A stretch of DNA of 64,000 nt, from NCBI GenBank assembly GCA_040901795.1, contig JBBDYH010000114.1:26031-90030 (forward strand), given 5' to 3'. Made by a program: the position numbers and the translations under genes. Positions 8,117-16,733 of the stretch are shown here, one piece after another. The notes below the pieces were generated by a model, which was not told the DNA's origin, made no database searches, and saw nothing but the letters and a program-made list of their open reading frames with translations. Position 1 is the first letter of the stretch, and each line of letters begins with the position of its first letter. This DNA comes from JBBDYH01 sp040901795 (GTDB lineage: Bacteria; Planctomycetota; Planctomycetia; Pirellulales; JALHPA01).

Positions 8117-8572
8117 CTATGCCACCAACGTCGGCGCTGCGGATTGGTCACGCAGATCTGTCAGCCAGCCGGCGATGCGCTCGTCGATCTCGTCGCGGAC
8201 TTCTCGAAATCGATCCAGTGGATCATCCTCGGTGTCCTCGCATTTGGCCGGATCTTCAATTCGCCAGAAGTGCCGCTCTTCGACCCCCGGCCACGCCGTC
8301 GGGCAAGCGCGATCCGCCGCCGCGCAGACGACGATCAAGAACCGGATCGAGAGCCACCCACGGTACTCCTCGAGGCGCTTTGACCGCAAACGCTCGGTGT
8401 CTACTCCGATCTCGCGGAGCACGCGCAAGGTCAGGGGGTTGACGCCGCGCGGAGCAGTGCCTGCGCTAAACACATCGAACAAGTCCCCTGCCCGATCGCG
8501 CAGCAGCGCCTCGGCCATCAAGCTGCGGGCCGAATTGCCCGTGCAGAGAAACAGGACATTGTGCTTGGTCAT
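8117..8572 (-). CDS. arsC: Arsenate reductase, thioredoxin-coupled type
   Basis: The 151-residue protein has the low-molecular-weight tyrosine phosphatase fold. The P-loop LCTGNSARS holds Cys10, and Cys83 and Cys90 lie at the spacing of the redox cysteines Cys82 and Cys89 in S. aureus ArsC, so it should reduce arsenate to arsenite with thioredoxin. GAGGTG before the ATG fixes the start. No arsR, acr3 or arsB neighbour is present, so export must be encoded elsewhere. A role as a plain protein tyrosine phosphatase is less likely given all three cysteines. Confidence 0.85.
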   Translation of the reverse strand: MTKHNVLFLCTGNSARSLMAEALLRDRAGDLFDVFSAGTAPRGVNPLTLRVLREIGVDTERLRSKRLEEYRGWLSIRFLIVVCAAADRACPTAWPGVEERHFWRIEDPAKCEDTEDDPLDRFREVRDEIDERIAGWLTDLRDQSAAPTLVA

Positions 8573-8643
8573 GATATCACCTCACATCGACCTCCATGAT
8601 AGGAGGCCATTGTTAGGTGACTGTTTAGGAGCGGTTAGCTTTG

Positions 8644-10446
8644 TTACGCGGCCATCCGAATCGGCCCTTGCGGGCAGCGGAGCTTGAAGAGGCCGAAGAT
8701 CTCTTGTTGCGTAAAACCGAGGGAGCGATGCGTGTCGGCGTCCGAAAAGATTGTGTCGAACAATTCGCGCTTTTCTTCCAGCACCTGGTTAATGCGCTCT
8801 TCGATCGTGTCGATGGTCAGAAATCGCGTGACAGTGACCGGTCCGGCGGCGCCGATGCGATGGGCCCGGTTGATCGCCTGGTCCTCGACCGCCGGGTTCC
8901 ACCAACGATCGTATAAGAATACATAACTGCAGAATTGCAGATTCAGCCCGACGCTGCCGGCGCCGTAGCTCATCAAGATCACGTGCTTACGCTTGTCGCG
9001 CTGGAACTGCTCGATGACTCCCTCCCGCTTCTTCGGCTGGACCTTGCCGTGATACTGACAGACGCCGAACCGTCGCAGTCGCTCGGTTAATACCTCCAGC
9101 GTGGCTACCCACTGGCTAAAAACAATCGCCTTTTGCCCGCTGGCCGCGACCTCTTCCAGGTCGGCGACGAGCCGCTCCAATTTGCTGCTCTCGCCGGTGG
9201 CGGGATCGAAGTTACAGATTTGCTTGAGCCGCAACACTAACTCGAACACGTGTTGGATCGTGGCGCCTTCGCCCATTTGCGTGAGCCGCAAGACCCCTTC
9301 CTCTTCGGCCATCGTGTAGGTCTGACGCTGCTCAAGGCTGAGCTCGACGTCGGCATCGCGGAACAGCTTCGGCGGCAGTTCGGTCAGAACTCGGTCCTTG
9401 GTCCGGCGGAGGATGTAGTCGGCCACGGCACGGCCCATGGCGCGCGGTCTCATCTCGCGATGGATCTGTCCGGGCGCGACAAACTCAAAGATGCCGACCA
9501 GATCATCGGGGCTGTTCTCGACGGGCGTGCCGGTGAGCGCCCAGGAGCGCGCGCGGCCGATCGACCGGACCACCTCGCTGGTCGTGCCCGCACGGTTCTT
9601 GATCCGCTGCGACTCATCCAACACCACCAGATCGAAGCTGCGACGCGGATCGGTGACGATCTCTCGATCGCGCATCAGCAGCTCATAGTTCGCAATTTTC
9701 ACCGGCACGTCGGCCAAGTTCCATTGCCATTGCCGCTTTGCCTGGTCGCCTTCGATAATCGCGACCGGCAGCTCGGGCGCCCACAGTGAAAACTCGCGTT
9801 GCCAATTGCTCACCAGCGGCTTAGGGCAAACTAAGAGCGCGCTTTGGATCTCTCCCGCGTGCAACAACAGCCGCACGGCGGTAATCGCCTGCATGGTCTT
9901 GCCCAGGCCCATCTCATCGGCGAGCACGGCCGCGACGCGGGGGTAGAGGAACGCCACGCCCTCGAGTTGGTAGTGAAACGGATGACAAGGAAATTCCAGC
10001 GAACCTTCGCTAATCAGCGTTTCTAACGACGGCTGTAAGAGATAGTAAAGCCGATCTTCGAGCTTGATCGTGTCGGCCGGCGGCTTGAGGCGCGTGACGC
10101 CAGCGTTGATGGTGTGGAGTTCACGGCGCAGCGCACTGCTGTTCGTTTCGCTCGATGTCTGCTGGCTTGCGCTGTACGACAACGGCACGACCGCTGGGGG
10201 ACAAAAAGAATAGCTGACCGTCTTAATGTTTGCAGAACGGATCGCGACGGTGAGCCGCCGGGGTTTCGCAGCAGCGGGTACGATTTTTGTCGTCAGTACC
10301 GGCGTCGGTACCGGCAGCGGCACGTCCCAGGCCTCGATTGTTTCGACGTGCAGACGTTCAACGGGGAGCGAAACCACTTGTGCCGAAGCGCTCGGCCGCC
10401 AGGAAAGCTCCGCCCACGGTTCAGAAAAAGCCGCGAAATTGGTCAT
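8644..10446 (-). CDS. SNF2-family DEAD/DEAH-box helicase
   Basis: About 600 residues from the ATG at 10446; an upstream ATG at 10557 would overlap the preceding gene by 62 bp. The N-terminal 150 residues are unassigned and proline-rich. Then comes the SNF2 ATPase: DEMGLGKT (Walker A, about 177-184), DESQ (277-280), SWALTGTPVE, and the C-terminal lobe with SYGAGSVGLNL and INRAHRIG. No SWIM zinc finger is seen, so it is the short bacterial HepA-like type. It likely remodels nucleoprotein or recycles RNA polymerase. The upstream 179-residue companion is transcribed with it. Confidence 0.88.
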   Translation of the reverse strand: MTNFAAFSEPWAELSWRPSASAQVVSLPVERLHVETIEAWDVPLPVPTPVLTTKIVPAAAKPRRLTVAIRSANIKTVSYSFCPPAVVPLSYSASQQTSSETNSSALRRELHTINAGVTRLKPPADTIKLEDRLYYLLQPSLETLISEGSLEFPCHPFHYQLEGVAFLYPRVAAVLADEMGLGKTMQAITAVRLLLHAGEIQSALLVCPKPLVSNWQREFSLWAPELPVAIIEGDQAKRQWQWNLADVPVKIANYELLMRDREIVTDPRRSFDLVVLDESQRIKNRAGTTSEVVRSIGRARSWALTGTPVENSPDDLVGIFEFVAPGQIHREMRPRAMGRAVADYILRRTKDRVLTELPPKLFRDADVELSLEQRQTYTMAEEEGVLRLTQMGEGATIQHVFELVLRLKQICNFDPATGESSKLERLVADLEEVAASGQKAIVFSQWVATLEVLTERLRRFGVCQYHGKVQPKKREGVIEQFQRDKRKHVILMSYGAGSVGLNLQFCSYVFLYDRWWNPAVEDQAINRAHRIGAAGPVTVTRFLTIDTIEERINQVLEEKRELFDTIFSDADTHRSLGFTQQEIFGLFKLRCPQGPIRMAA

Positions 10447-10495
10447 TCGGCGTAGCTCATCTCCGGGTAGCCGGTTGGCATCACTCGGCAGGGTA

Positions 10496-11035
10496 CTAAG
10501 CTGCAGCCCGTGCGCTGCCACGCTGTGCTTCTTCGATCGCCGCGCGGATGCGCCCAAACGGCTCGCTCAGGTCGAAGGCCTCGCCCACCTTTTGCAACCG
10601 CTCGCAGACAAGCTCTCGATCGGCCAATCGTGCGACGGGGACCGCCAGCTTGTTGCGGCCGAACAAAAACCGCATCAGCGCGTTCGATTCGTCTGCGTGA
10701 TCCTCCGTCCCTGCATCGACAAGCACTGTCGGCAGCGGTACAAATCCCCGCACCGCGAGGGCGGCCGGTCGGTCGGTGCACAACACCAAAACGTCATGCA
10801 CACATTTCGCCACGAGCGCCTGGCCAATCTGCTCGCCATACAGGTACGGCTCGAGCGTCGGCCCGTAGAGAATCTGCTGCGCTCGATTCGGTTTGACCGG
10901 CGCCGTGCAATGAAACTCCAGCGGCCGTCCGGCGAGATTCAACACCAGGTAGCCGCCAAACAAACCGTGTTGCTCATGTTCGATGACGGTCAAAAAACCC
11001 AAAGCCGGCGCGGCCTTCTCGTCGCGTTTTGCCAT
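10496..11035 (-). CDS. Conserved hypothetical, SNF2 companion
   Basis: A 179-residue protein from the ATG at 11035 (MAKRDEKAAPALGFLTVIEH), behind GAGGGAC; an earlier in-frame start would reach into non-coding sequence. Its stop is 50 bp before the helicase start, so they are likely one transcript. The core GFLTVIEHEQHGLFGGYLVL suggests a beta-hairpin domain. It has no signal peptide, membrane segment or known catalytic motif. I recall similar proteins in planctomycetes but no assigned function. Confidence 0.6.
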   Translation of the reverse strand: MAKRDEKAAPALGFLTVIEHEQHGLFGGYLVLNLAGRPLEFHCTAPVKPNRAQQILYGPTLEPYLYGEQIGQALVAKCVHDVLVLCTDRPAALAVRGFVPLPTVLVDAGTEDHADESNALMRFLFGRNKLAVPVARLADRELVCERLQKVGEAFDLSEPFGRIRAAIEEAQRGSARAAA

Positions 11036-11461
11036 TCGGTCCCTCGTTGGCGTAGAACGGGTCAGCCGCTGGCGGGGTGGCACTGACCCGCCGCGGCGGT
11101 CAGTGGGACGATGCAGAACGCATCTTAAATCCACTAACATTCGCGGCGCTTGTCACTGCCACCTATCCAGAGCAAAGCGGCTCGAGCGGCTGTCCATCTT
11201 CCATCGGGCGGGCGGCAAGCCGTACTTTAGACGGGTCGTAAATTGCGTAAGGATTGGCGAAGCGGTGTGGCTTGGCGGAGTTAGGTAGATTCGGTTGACG
11301 CTTCGCGGTAGCGGAACTCGCCAGGATTCCGGTGCGCTAACGAGACCGCGAAGTCTGGTGACTTCGGCTACATGAAAAAAGTGGCAATTTGAGCAGCGGT
11401 AGTTTAAAATAAATGCCTGACTTACGGGAAAAGTGCCATCTCTGCAAGGAAATCGCTCGCT
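11036..11461. other. Intergenic region with dispersed 26-bp repeat
   Basis: No convincing gene. It separates the divergent helicase pair and a plus-strand coiled-coil gene. At 11309-11334 lies a 26-bp sequence starting TAGCGGAACTCGCC that recurs with two mismatches at 44649-44674. Promoters in both directions must lie here but I could not place one with confidence. Confidence 0.45.
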
Positions 11462-11941
11462 ATGCCGTCCGACCCGCACGCCGTCGCTACCCTGTTCACC
11501 CAGCTTGACACCACGCTCTCAACGCATCCCGGTTCCGCGCCTAGCGGTCTGGATCATCAGGCGGAGCAGACGCGCTTGCTGCGCGAGATTCTGAACTCCC
11601 AGGACCGCCAGAACGAATTGCTCGAAGAGCTGACCACGCAAGTGGGCGCCCATCACCGCCAACGGCAGGCGGAGCTTGGCCAGTGGAAGCAGGCCAATCC
11701 GCGGCTGGCCCGAAGCTGCAAGCTGGCGGCCGACGCCTTGAGCAAGGTGCAGGCAGAATTCCTCGATAGCCTCACGCGCGAGGTCAACGACACGGCCGAG
11801 GACATGATGGACGGCGAGTTCGTGCTCAACGAGTTCATCGACCGCTTTGGCCCGCGGCTGGCGCATCTCAACGGCGTCTTGCAAGTCCTCTCTCAGCTCA
11901 GCAGTGTGCCCAATCCGGCGAGCAATAATCAGTCGCAGTGA
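11462..11941 (+). CDS. Coiled-coil hypothetical protein
   Basis: A 159-residue, highly helical protein. Residues about 28-60 (EQTRLLREILNSQDRQNELL and beyond) have heptad character typical of a coiled coil, followed by a helical region with the stretch FLDSLTREVNDTAEDMMDGE. There is no signal peptide or membrane anchor. AAGGAA lies upstream of the ATG. It is the first of a plus-strand run with an isochorismatase-like hydrolase 118 bp downstream. Function unknown. Confidence 0.65.
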   Translation: MPSDPHAVATLFTQLDTTLSTHPGSAPSGLDHQAEQTRLLREILNSQDRQNELLEELTTQVGAHHRQRQAELGQWKQANPRLARSCKLAADALSKVQAEFLDSLTREVNDTAEDMMDGEFVLNEFIDRFGPRLAHLNGVLQVLSQLSSVPNPASNNQSQ

Positions 11942-12059
11942 GCCGATTGTCGTCTTTCGCTCCGCGAAAGGTCGTGCTTTCGCGGAAGCGAAAGGCGACA
12001 TTGTTGACTCACTAACTGGCCCTTCCATCCCCCCATCCCCGTCGGCTATGCTGCCGGGC

Positions 12060-12650
12060 ATGAATGACTCGTCGCATTTCAGCCGCAGCCCCGAGTTGAT
12101 GTCGCGCCACGACACCGCGCTGGCGGTGATCGACGTGCAGCAGAAACTCATCCCGCTCATCCCCGGCCACGAGCGGATCATCTGGAACATCCGCCGGCTG
12201 ATCGATGGCGCCAAGCTCCTCGGCCTGCCGCTATTGGCGACCGAGCAATACCCGCAGGGACTTGGCGGCACGGTGCCGGAGCTGGCGGCGCGCCTTAACG
12301 ACATCGCCGCCAAGGTGGCCTTCAGCAGTTGCGGCTGCGAAGAGTTTTGCGAGCAACTCGCAGCAGCGGATACTCCCAAAGTGCTCTTGGCAGGCATCGA
12401 AGCGCACGTCTGCGTTCAGCAAACCGCACTCGATCTCATCGCCAACGGCTACCGCGTCTATGTCGCCGTCGATGCGCTCGGATCCAGAAACGAAACGGAC
12501 TACGAAACAGCGCTTCGCCGGATGGAATTGGCCGGCGTCACGCTTACGACTATCGAAGCGGCCCTCTTCGAATGGTGCCGCGAATCTTCAACGCCGGAAT
12601 TCAAACAAATTAGCGCGCTTGTACGCGAAACTCCGCCGGCGGGTGAGTGA
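12060..12650 (+). CDS. Isochorismatase-like cysteine hydrolase
   Basis: 196 residues from the ATG at 12060 (MNDSSHF); an in-frame ATG at 12048 is possible and earlier ones overlap the preceding gene. The triad of the isochorismatase-like family is present: Asp25 in VIDVQQK, Lys85 in AAKVAFS, Cys118 in GIEAHVCVQQTA. Family members hydrolyse isochorismate, nicotinamide or other amides; the sequence does not identify the substrate. The EAHVCVQQT segment and the FSSCGC variant resemble the YcaC-like or mitochondrial ISOC subgroup. An aminotransferase follows 86 bp downstream. Confidence 0.85.
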   Translation: MNDSSHFSRSPELMSRHDTALAVIDVQQKLIPLIPGHERIIWNIRRLIDGAKLLGLPLLATEQYPQGLGGTVPELAARLNDIAAKVAFSSCGCEEFCEQLAAADTPKVLLAGIEAHVCVQQTALDLIANGYRVYVAVDALGSRNETDYETALRRMELAGVTLTTIEAALFEWCRESSTPEFKQISALVRETPPAGE

Positions 12651-12736
12651 CGTTCGTTCGTCATTCGTCAGTGGGACTTCGTTCGCCATTCGGACTTCGT
12701 GATTCGTCATTTTCCAGCGAGACTAGAGAATCTGCC

Positions 12737-13912
12737 ATGCCCCATCCGCCGTTGAATCCTCCTCCCCGCATCTTACTGGGCCCTGGCCCCAGCGACATTC
12801 ATCCCCGCGTGCTGGCCGCGATGGCCGCGCCGACCGTGGGCCATTTGGATCCATATTACTTGGAGCTGATGAACGGCATGCAGGCGATGCTCCGCGAGGT
12901 GTTTCGCACGCGCAATGAAATGACGATGGCCATTAGCGGCACCGGCTCGGCGGGGATGGAAGCCGCGGTCGTCAATCTCATCGAGCCGGGCGACCGCATG
13001 CTGGTTTGCATCAACGGCGTCTTTGGTCAGCGCATGGCCGATGTCGCCGCCCGCGCGGGCGCCAACGTCACGAAGCTCGAGCGACCGTGGGGCGAGGTCT
13101 TCTCCCCTGATGAACTTAAGCAAGCGCTCGCCGAGGCCAAACCCAAGATCGTTGGAATCGTCATGGCCGAAACCTCAACGGGCGCCTCTCAGCCGATCGA
13201 AGAGATCGCCGTGCTCGTTCATGACGCCGGCGCTCTACTGATCGTCGACGCGGTAACCGCGCTGGGCGGCATACCCGTCGAGATCGACCGCTGGAACATC
13301 GATTGCTGCTATTCCGGCAGTCAGAAGTGCCTGAGTTGTCCGCCCGGCCTGGCGCCAATCACCTTTGGACCGCGTGCGATGGACAAGATCGAAGGCCGTC
13401 AGTCCAAAGTGCAAAGCTGGTACCTCGACGTGTCGATGCTGGCCCAGTACTGGGGACAAGAACGCGTGTACCATCACACGGCGCCCATCAACATGACCTA
13501 CGGCCTTTACGAAGCGCTTCGCGTGGTCCTGGATGAAGGCCTCGACGCCTGTTTCGCGCGTCACGCCCGGCAGCACGCCGCACTTCGCGCGGGTCTGGCC
13601 GCGATCGGCATCGGCTATGCCGCGCAGGAAGGCCACCAGCTTCCCATGCTCAACGCCGTAAGCATCCCCGCCGGCATCGATGATATCACTGTTCGCCGAG
13701 GACTCCTGGAGCGCTTCGGCATCGAGATCGGCGGCGGTTTGGGCGCTTTCAAGGGTAAAGTCTGGCGGATCGGCCTGATGGGCTACGGCGCCCGGACGGC
13801 CAATGTCCTGTTGTTCTTAGGGGCGCTCGAACAACTCCTCGCCGCACAAGGCCACAAGTTCGAACACGGCGCAAGCGTCGCCGCGGCGAATGAGGTTTAT
13901 GCGAAAGAGTAG
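12737..13912 (+). CDS. Class V aminotransferase, alanine/serine-glyoxylate type
   Basis: The 391-residue protein is a fold-type I PLP enzyme of the alanine-glyoxylate aminotransferase family. Signatures are LGPGPSDIHPRVLAAM at the N-terminus, SGTGSAGMEA, the cofactor-binding VDAVTALGG, and the PLP lysine in SGSQKCLSCPPG. It would make glycine from glyoxylate using alanine or serine. The start at 12737 (MPHPPLNPPPR) is preferred over an upstream in-frame codon that translates the GTCATTCG-type repeat DNA at about 12650-12715. The TAG stop is part of a palindromic element. Confidence 0.87.
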   Translation: MPHPPLNPPPRILLGPGPSDIHPRVLAAMAAPTVGHLDPYYLELMNGMQAMLREVFRTRNEMTMAISGTGSAGMEAAVVNLIEPGDRMLVCINGVFGQRMADVAARAGANVTKLERPWGEVFSPDELKQALAEAKPKIVGIVMAETSTGASQPIEEIAVLVHDAGALLIVDAVTALGGIPVEIDRWNIDCCYSGSQKCLSCPPGLAPITFGPRAMDKIEGRQSKVQSWYLDVSMLAQYWGQERVYHHTAPINMTYGLYEALRVVLDEGLDACFARHARQHAALRAGLAAIGIGYAAQEGHQLPMLNAVSIPAGIDDITVRRGLLERFGIEIGGGLGAFKGKVWRIGLMGYGARTANVLLFLGALEQLLAAQGHKFEHGASVAAANEVYAKE

Positions 13913-13959
13913 GGTGGGCTCTGCCCACCAACGTTTATGGTGGGCGAAGCCCACCCTAC
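13909..13959. repeat. GTAGGGTGGGC palindromic element
   Basis: GTAGGGTGGGC at the left end and GCCCACCCTAC at the right form a long stem, with inner CTGCCCACC...GGTGGGCGA. It lies between two convergent genes, supplies the TAG stop of the aminotransferase and ends four bases from the stop of corA, so it probably serves as a bidirectional terminator. Confidence 0.8.
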
Positions 13960-13962
13960 GTG

Positions 13963-15072
13963 CTACCTGCCCAGCCAGCCGCGGCGGCGGAAGTAGAACA
14001 GCAGCGAAACGCCGATTACGAACATCACGGCGAGCGTTGCCGGGTAGCCCCAGTCCCAACGCAGCTCCGGCATGTTCCACGGCGAAGCGTCCGGATCAAA
14101 GTTCATCCCGTACACGCCCGCGATGAATGTCAATGGAATGAAAATCGTGCTGATGATCGTGAGCACCTTCATGATCTCGCTCAGTCGGTTGCTCGTGCTG
14201 GTCAGGTGCAGGTCACGAAGGTCGGAGCCAAGCTCGCGAAACGTCTCCAACAGGTCCATCAACTGAATGGTGTGATCATAGGCGTCACGGAGGAACAGCC
14301 GCGTTTCAGACTGAATCAGTGCGTTGGGGTCGCGCAAGAGTGAGTTAATCGCGTCACGCGCCGGCCAGATGGCGCGCCGCAGGGCGAGCAAGTCGTGGCG
14401 GATCGCATGTACGCGCAGCAGCGTATCGACGTCGGCCCGCGCCAGCACCGCTTCTTCGAGCGTTTCGAGCAGCTCGCCGTACTGCTCCAGCAACGGGAAA
14501 AAGCTGTCGAGAATCGCATCGATGAGGCGATAGGCGAGATAATCGGCCCCCTTGCCGGTCAGCGGTCCGCCGGTCCGCAACCGCTGGCGCACTGGGCCGA
14601 AGCTGTCGCCCGGGAGGTTCTCCTGGAACGTCAACACGAAGTTCTTGCCGACGAAGATGCTCACCTGCTCCTCGGCCAGCACGTCATTACGCTGCATCAT
14701 CCGCATGACGATGAACAGGTTGCCTTCGTATTGATCGACCTTGGGGCGCTGGTGCGTATTGACGACGTCCTCCAGCGCCAATGGGTGCAGCCGAAACAGT
14801 TTGCCAAGGTCCTCGATCACCTGTTTATCGCCCAAGCCGTCGACATTGACCCAAGTGACCGGGTATTTGTCGAGGTGCTCACGAATTTCAGCGACCGACT
14901 TAGGCTGTACTTCGACGCAGCGCTCGCCGTTGTAGGCGAAAACTGTCAAGATCGGCGGTCGCGCGTCGGGCGAGACGACGATTGTGCCGGGCGCCGTGCC
15001 GGGCGGGGCGCGGCGGCGCTTGAAGAGTCGAGCGGGGGACAGGCGGTGCAGGTTTTTGTGCCGGTGCGGCAT
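13963..15072 (-). CDS. corA: Magnesium/cobalt transporter CorA
   Basis: The 369-residue protein has the CorA layout: a cytoplasmic N-terminal domain (about 45-300) and two C-terminal membrane helices, with the signature YGMNF at the end of the first (IAGVYGMNFD) and an Arg-rich C-terminus. It forms a pentameric Mg2+ channel in the inner membrane. The MPEL loop follows the GMN motif as expected. It converges on the aminotransferase gene, with only a palindromic element between them. No Mg2+ riboswitch is visible in the 214 bp upstream. Confidence 0.93.
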   Translation of the reverse strand: MPHRHKNLHRLSPARLFKRRRAPPGTAPGTIVVSPDARPPILTVFAYNGERCVEVQPKSVAEIREHLDKYPVTWVNVDGLGDKQVIEDLGKLFRLHPLALEDVVNTHQRPKVDQYEGNLFIVMRMMQRNDVLAEEQVSIFVGKNFVLTFQENLPGDSFGPVRQRLRTGGPLTGKGADYLAYRLIDAILDSFFPLLEQYGELLETLEEAVLARADVDTLLRVHAIRHDLLALRRAIWPARDAINSLLRDPNALIQSETRLFLRDAYDHTIQLMDLLETFRELGSDLRDLHLTSTSNRLSEIMKVLTIISTIFIPLTFIAGVYGMNFDPDASPWNMPELRWDWGYPATLAVMFVIGVSLLFYFRRRGWLGR

Positions 15073-15286
15073 AGATTGGTGCCGAGCGAAAGGTTGGCGA
15101 GACCGTTAGCGTAGGGGGCCTGAGATGGCGTCGCAAGCGGTTTTTGGAACCCCGCGTCGTGGCAGAATAGTGTCGTTGACGAATGCTAGACCGGCCGGTA
15201 CGTTGCGGCGGTCGAAAGATGTGGCTACGAAGTATGGCGTAACAGGTACTAACGACAAAAGTTGACAGCACCTTTCCGAGGCGATC

Positions 15287-16729
15287 GTGATTCCCTTGCT
15301 ACGCTGTGCCATGCTGGCGGCCCTTACCTTGTTGCTGATGCCGATCGTCGCGTCCGCGGCTGAAGAGGATCACGCGAGCATCGGCCGCGACTTGCCGCTG
15401 GCCTCGGTAATTCCATTCGCGGCACTGTTGGGATCGATTGCCATTCTGCCCTTGGCCGCGCCACATTGGTGGGAGCACAATCGCAACAAATTCGTCGTCT
15501 CGGCGGTGCTCGGCGCCCCCTTGGCGATTTACCTCGCAGCGGCGTATGGCCACGAGGGTATCTTGCAGCTTGAGCACGCGGGTGTCGAATATGCCTCGTT
15601 CATCGCGCTTTTAGGATCGCTGTTTGTCATCAGCGGCGGGATCTACGTGCAAGGCTCGCTTTCGGGTACGCCGATCTTGAACACCACCATCCTGGCGATG
15701 GGCGGACTGATGGCGAGCATTGTCGGCACCACCGGCGCGTCGATGTTGCTGATCCGGCCGCTGTTGCGGGCCAACACCTCGCGCCAGCGCAAAGCACATA
15801 TCGTGGTGTTCTTCATTTTTCTGGTTTCGAATTGTGGCGGATTACTGACGCCGCTAGGCGATCCGCCCTTGTTTCTGGGGTTTTTGAAGGGAGTGCCGTT
15901 CGAGTGGACGTTTCAGCTTTGGCCCGAGTGGCTTATGGTCAACGGTCTTCTACTCGTGACGTTTAACCTGTGGGACCAGGCCGTGTTTAACAAGGAGGAG
16001 CGCGAGCGAGCCGGCTCGCAGCTCGAACAAGTGCAGCGTCACGAGCCAATTGCCCTTGTCGGCATGCACAACTTTCTGTTCCTGGCGGCGATCGTGGCGA
16101 CCGTCTACGCGTCGGGCCAGGGGATGGGCAACGACGGCGAGCCGTGGCCGCCGATCGTGCAGGCCGGCGCCATGGCGCTCGTGGCCTTGGCCTCGTACTT
16201 TTCGACCGCCACGTCGATCCACACCCGGAACCACTTCGGCTTCGGGCCGATCATTGAGGTGGCAGTGCTCTTTGCCGGGATTTTCGTGACGATGGTGCCG
16301 GCGCTGGCGATCCTCAACGCCTGGGGCCAAGGCGAACGAGACGTTTTGGGCCTGGCCTTCGGCATGGCCGAGCCGTGGCAGTTTTTTTGGGCCACGGGCG
16401 CTTTGTCGAGTTTTTTAGACAATGCTCCCACGTATCTGACGTTCGCCGCCACGGCGTCGGGGTTGGAGGGCGTATCCACCGACGGGCGTTATCTAGCCGC
16501 GTTCCTCGATACCGGGCCAAAGGCGCACGAACTGCTGGCCGCGATCTCCTGCGGCGCCGTGTTCATGGGAGCCAACACCTACATCGGCAACGGGCCGAAC
16601 TTCATGGTCAAGGCGATTGCCGAGCACGGCGGCGTGCGGATGCCGGGTTTCTTCGGCTATATGGCTTACTCGATCGGCATTCTGATTCCGATTTTCATCG
16701 CCGTCACGCTGGTGTTCTTCCGCGGCTAA
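15287..16729 (+). CDS. NhaD-type sodium:proton antiporter
   Basis: The 480-residue protein has a signal-like N-terminus followed by 11-12 hydrophobic helices of the ion transporter superfamily. The best matches are bacterial NhaD-like antiporters: motifs include NCGGLLTPLGDPPLFLGFLK, FLDNAPTYLTF and MGANTYIGNGPNFMVKAIAE. It would exchange Na+ and H+ across the inner membrane. The start is GTG at 15287 with GAGG just upstream; an ATG at 15311 is an alternative. It converges (4 bp apart) on the membrane pyrophosphatase, another ion pump. Confidence 0.85.
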   Translation: MIPLLRCAMLAALTLLLMPIVASAAEEDHASIGRDLPLASVIPFAALLGSIAILPLAAPHWWEHNRNKFVVSAVLGAPLAIYLAAAYGHEGILQLEHAGVEYASFIALLGSLFVISGGIYVQGSLSGTPILNTTILAMGGLMASIVGTTGASMLLIRPLLRANTSRQRKAHIVVFFIFLVSNCGGLLTPLGDPPLFLGFLKGVPFEWTFQLWPEWLMVNGLLLVTFNLWDQAVFNKEERERAGSQLEQVQRHEPIALVGMHNFLFLAAIVATVYASGQGMGNDGEPWPPIVQAGAMALVALASYFSTATSIHTRNHFGFGPIIEVAVLFAGIFVTMVPALAILNAWGQGERDVLGLAFGMAEPWQFFWATGALSSFLDNAPTYLTFAATASGLEGVSTDGRYLAAFLDTGPKAHELLAAISCGAVFMGANTYIGNGPNFMVKAIAEHGGVRMPGFFGYMAYSIGILIPIFIAVTLVFFRG

Positions 16730-16733
16730 TCGC

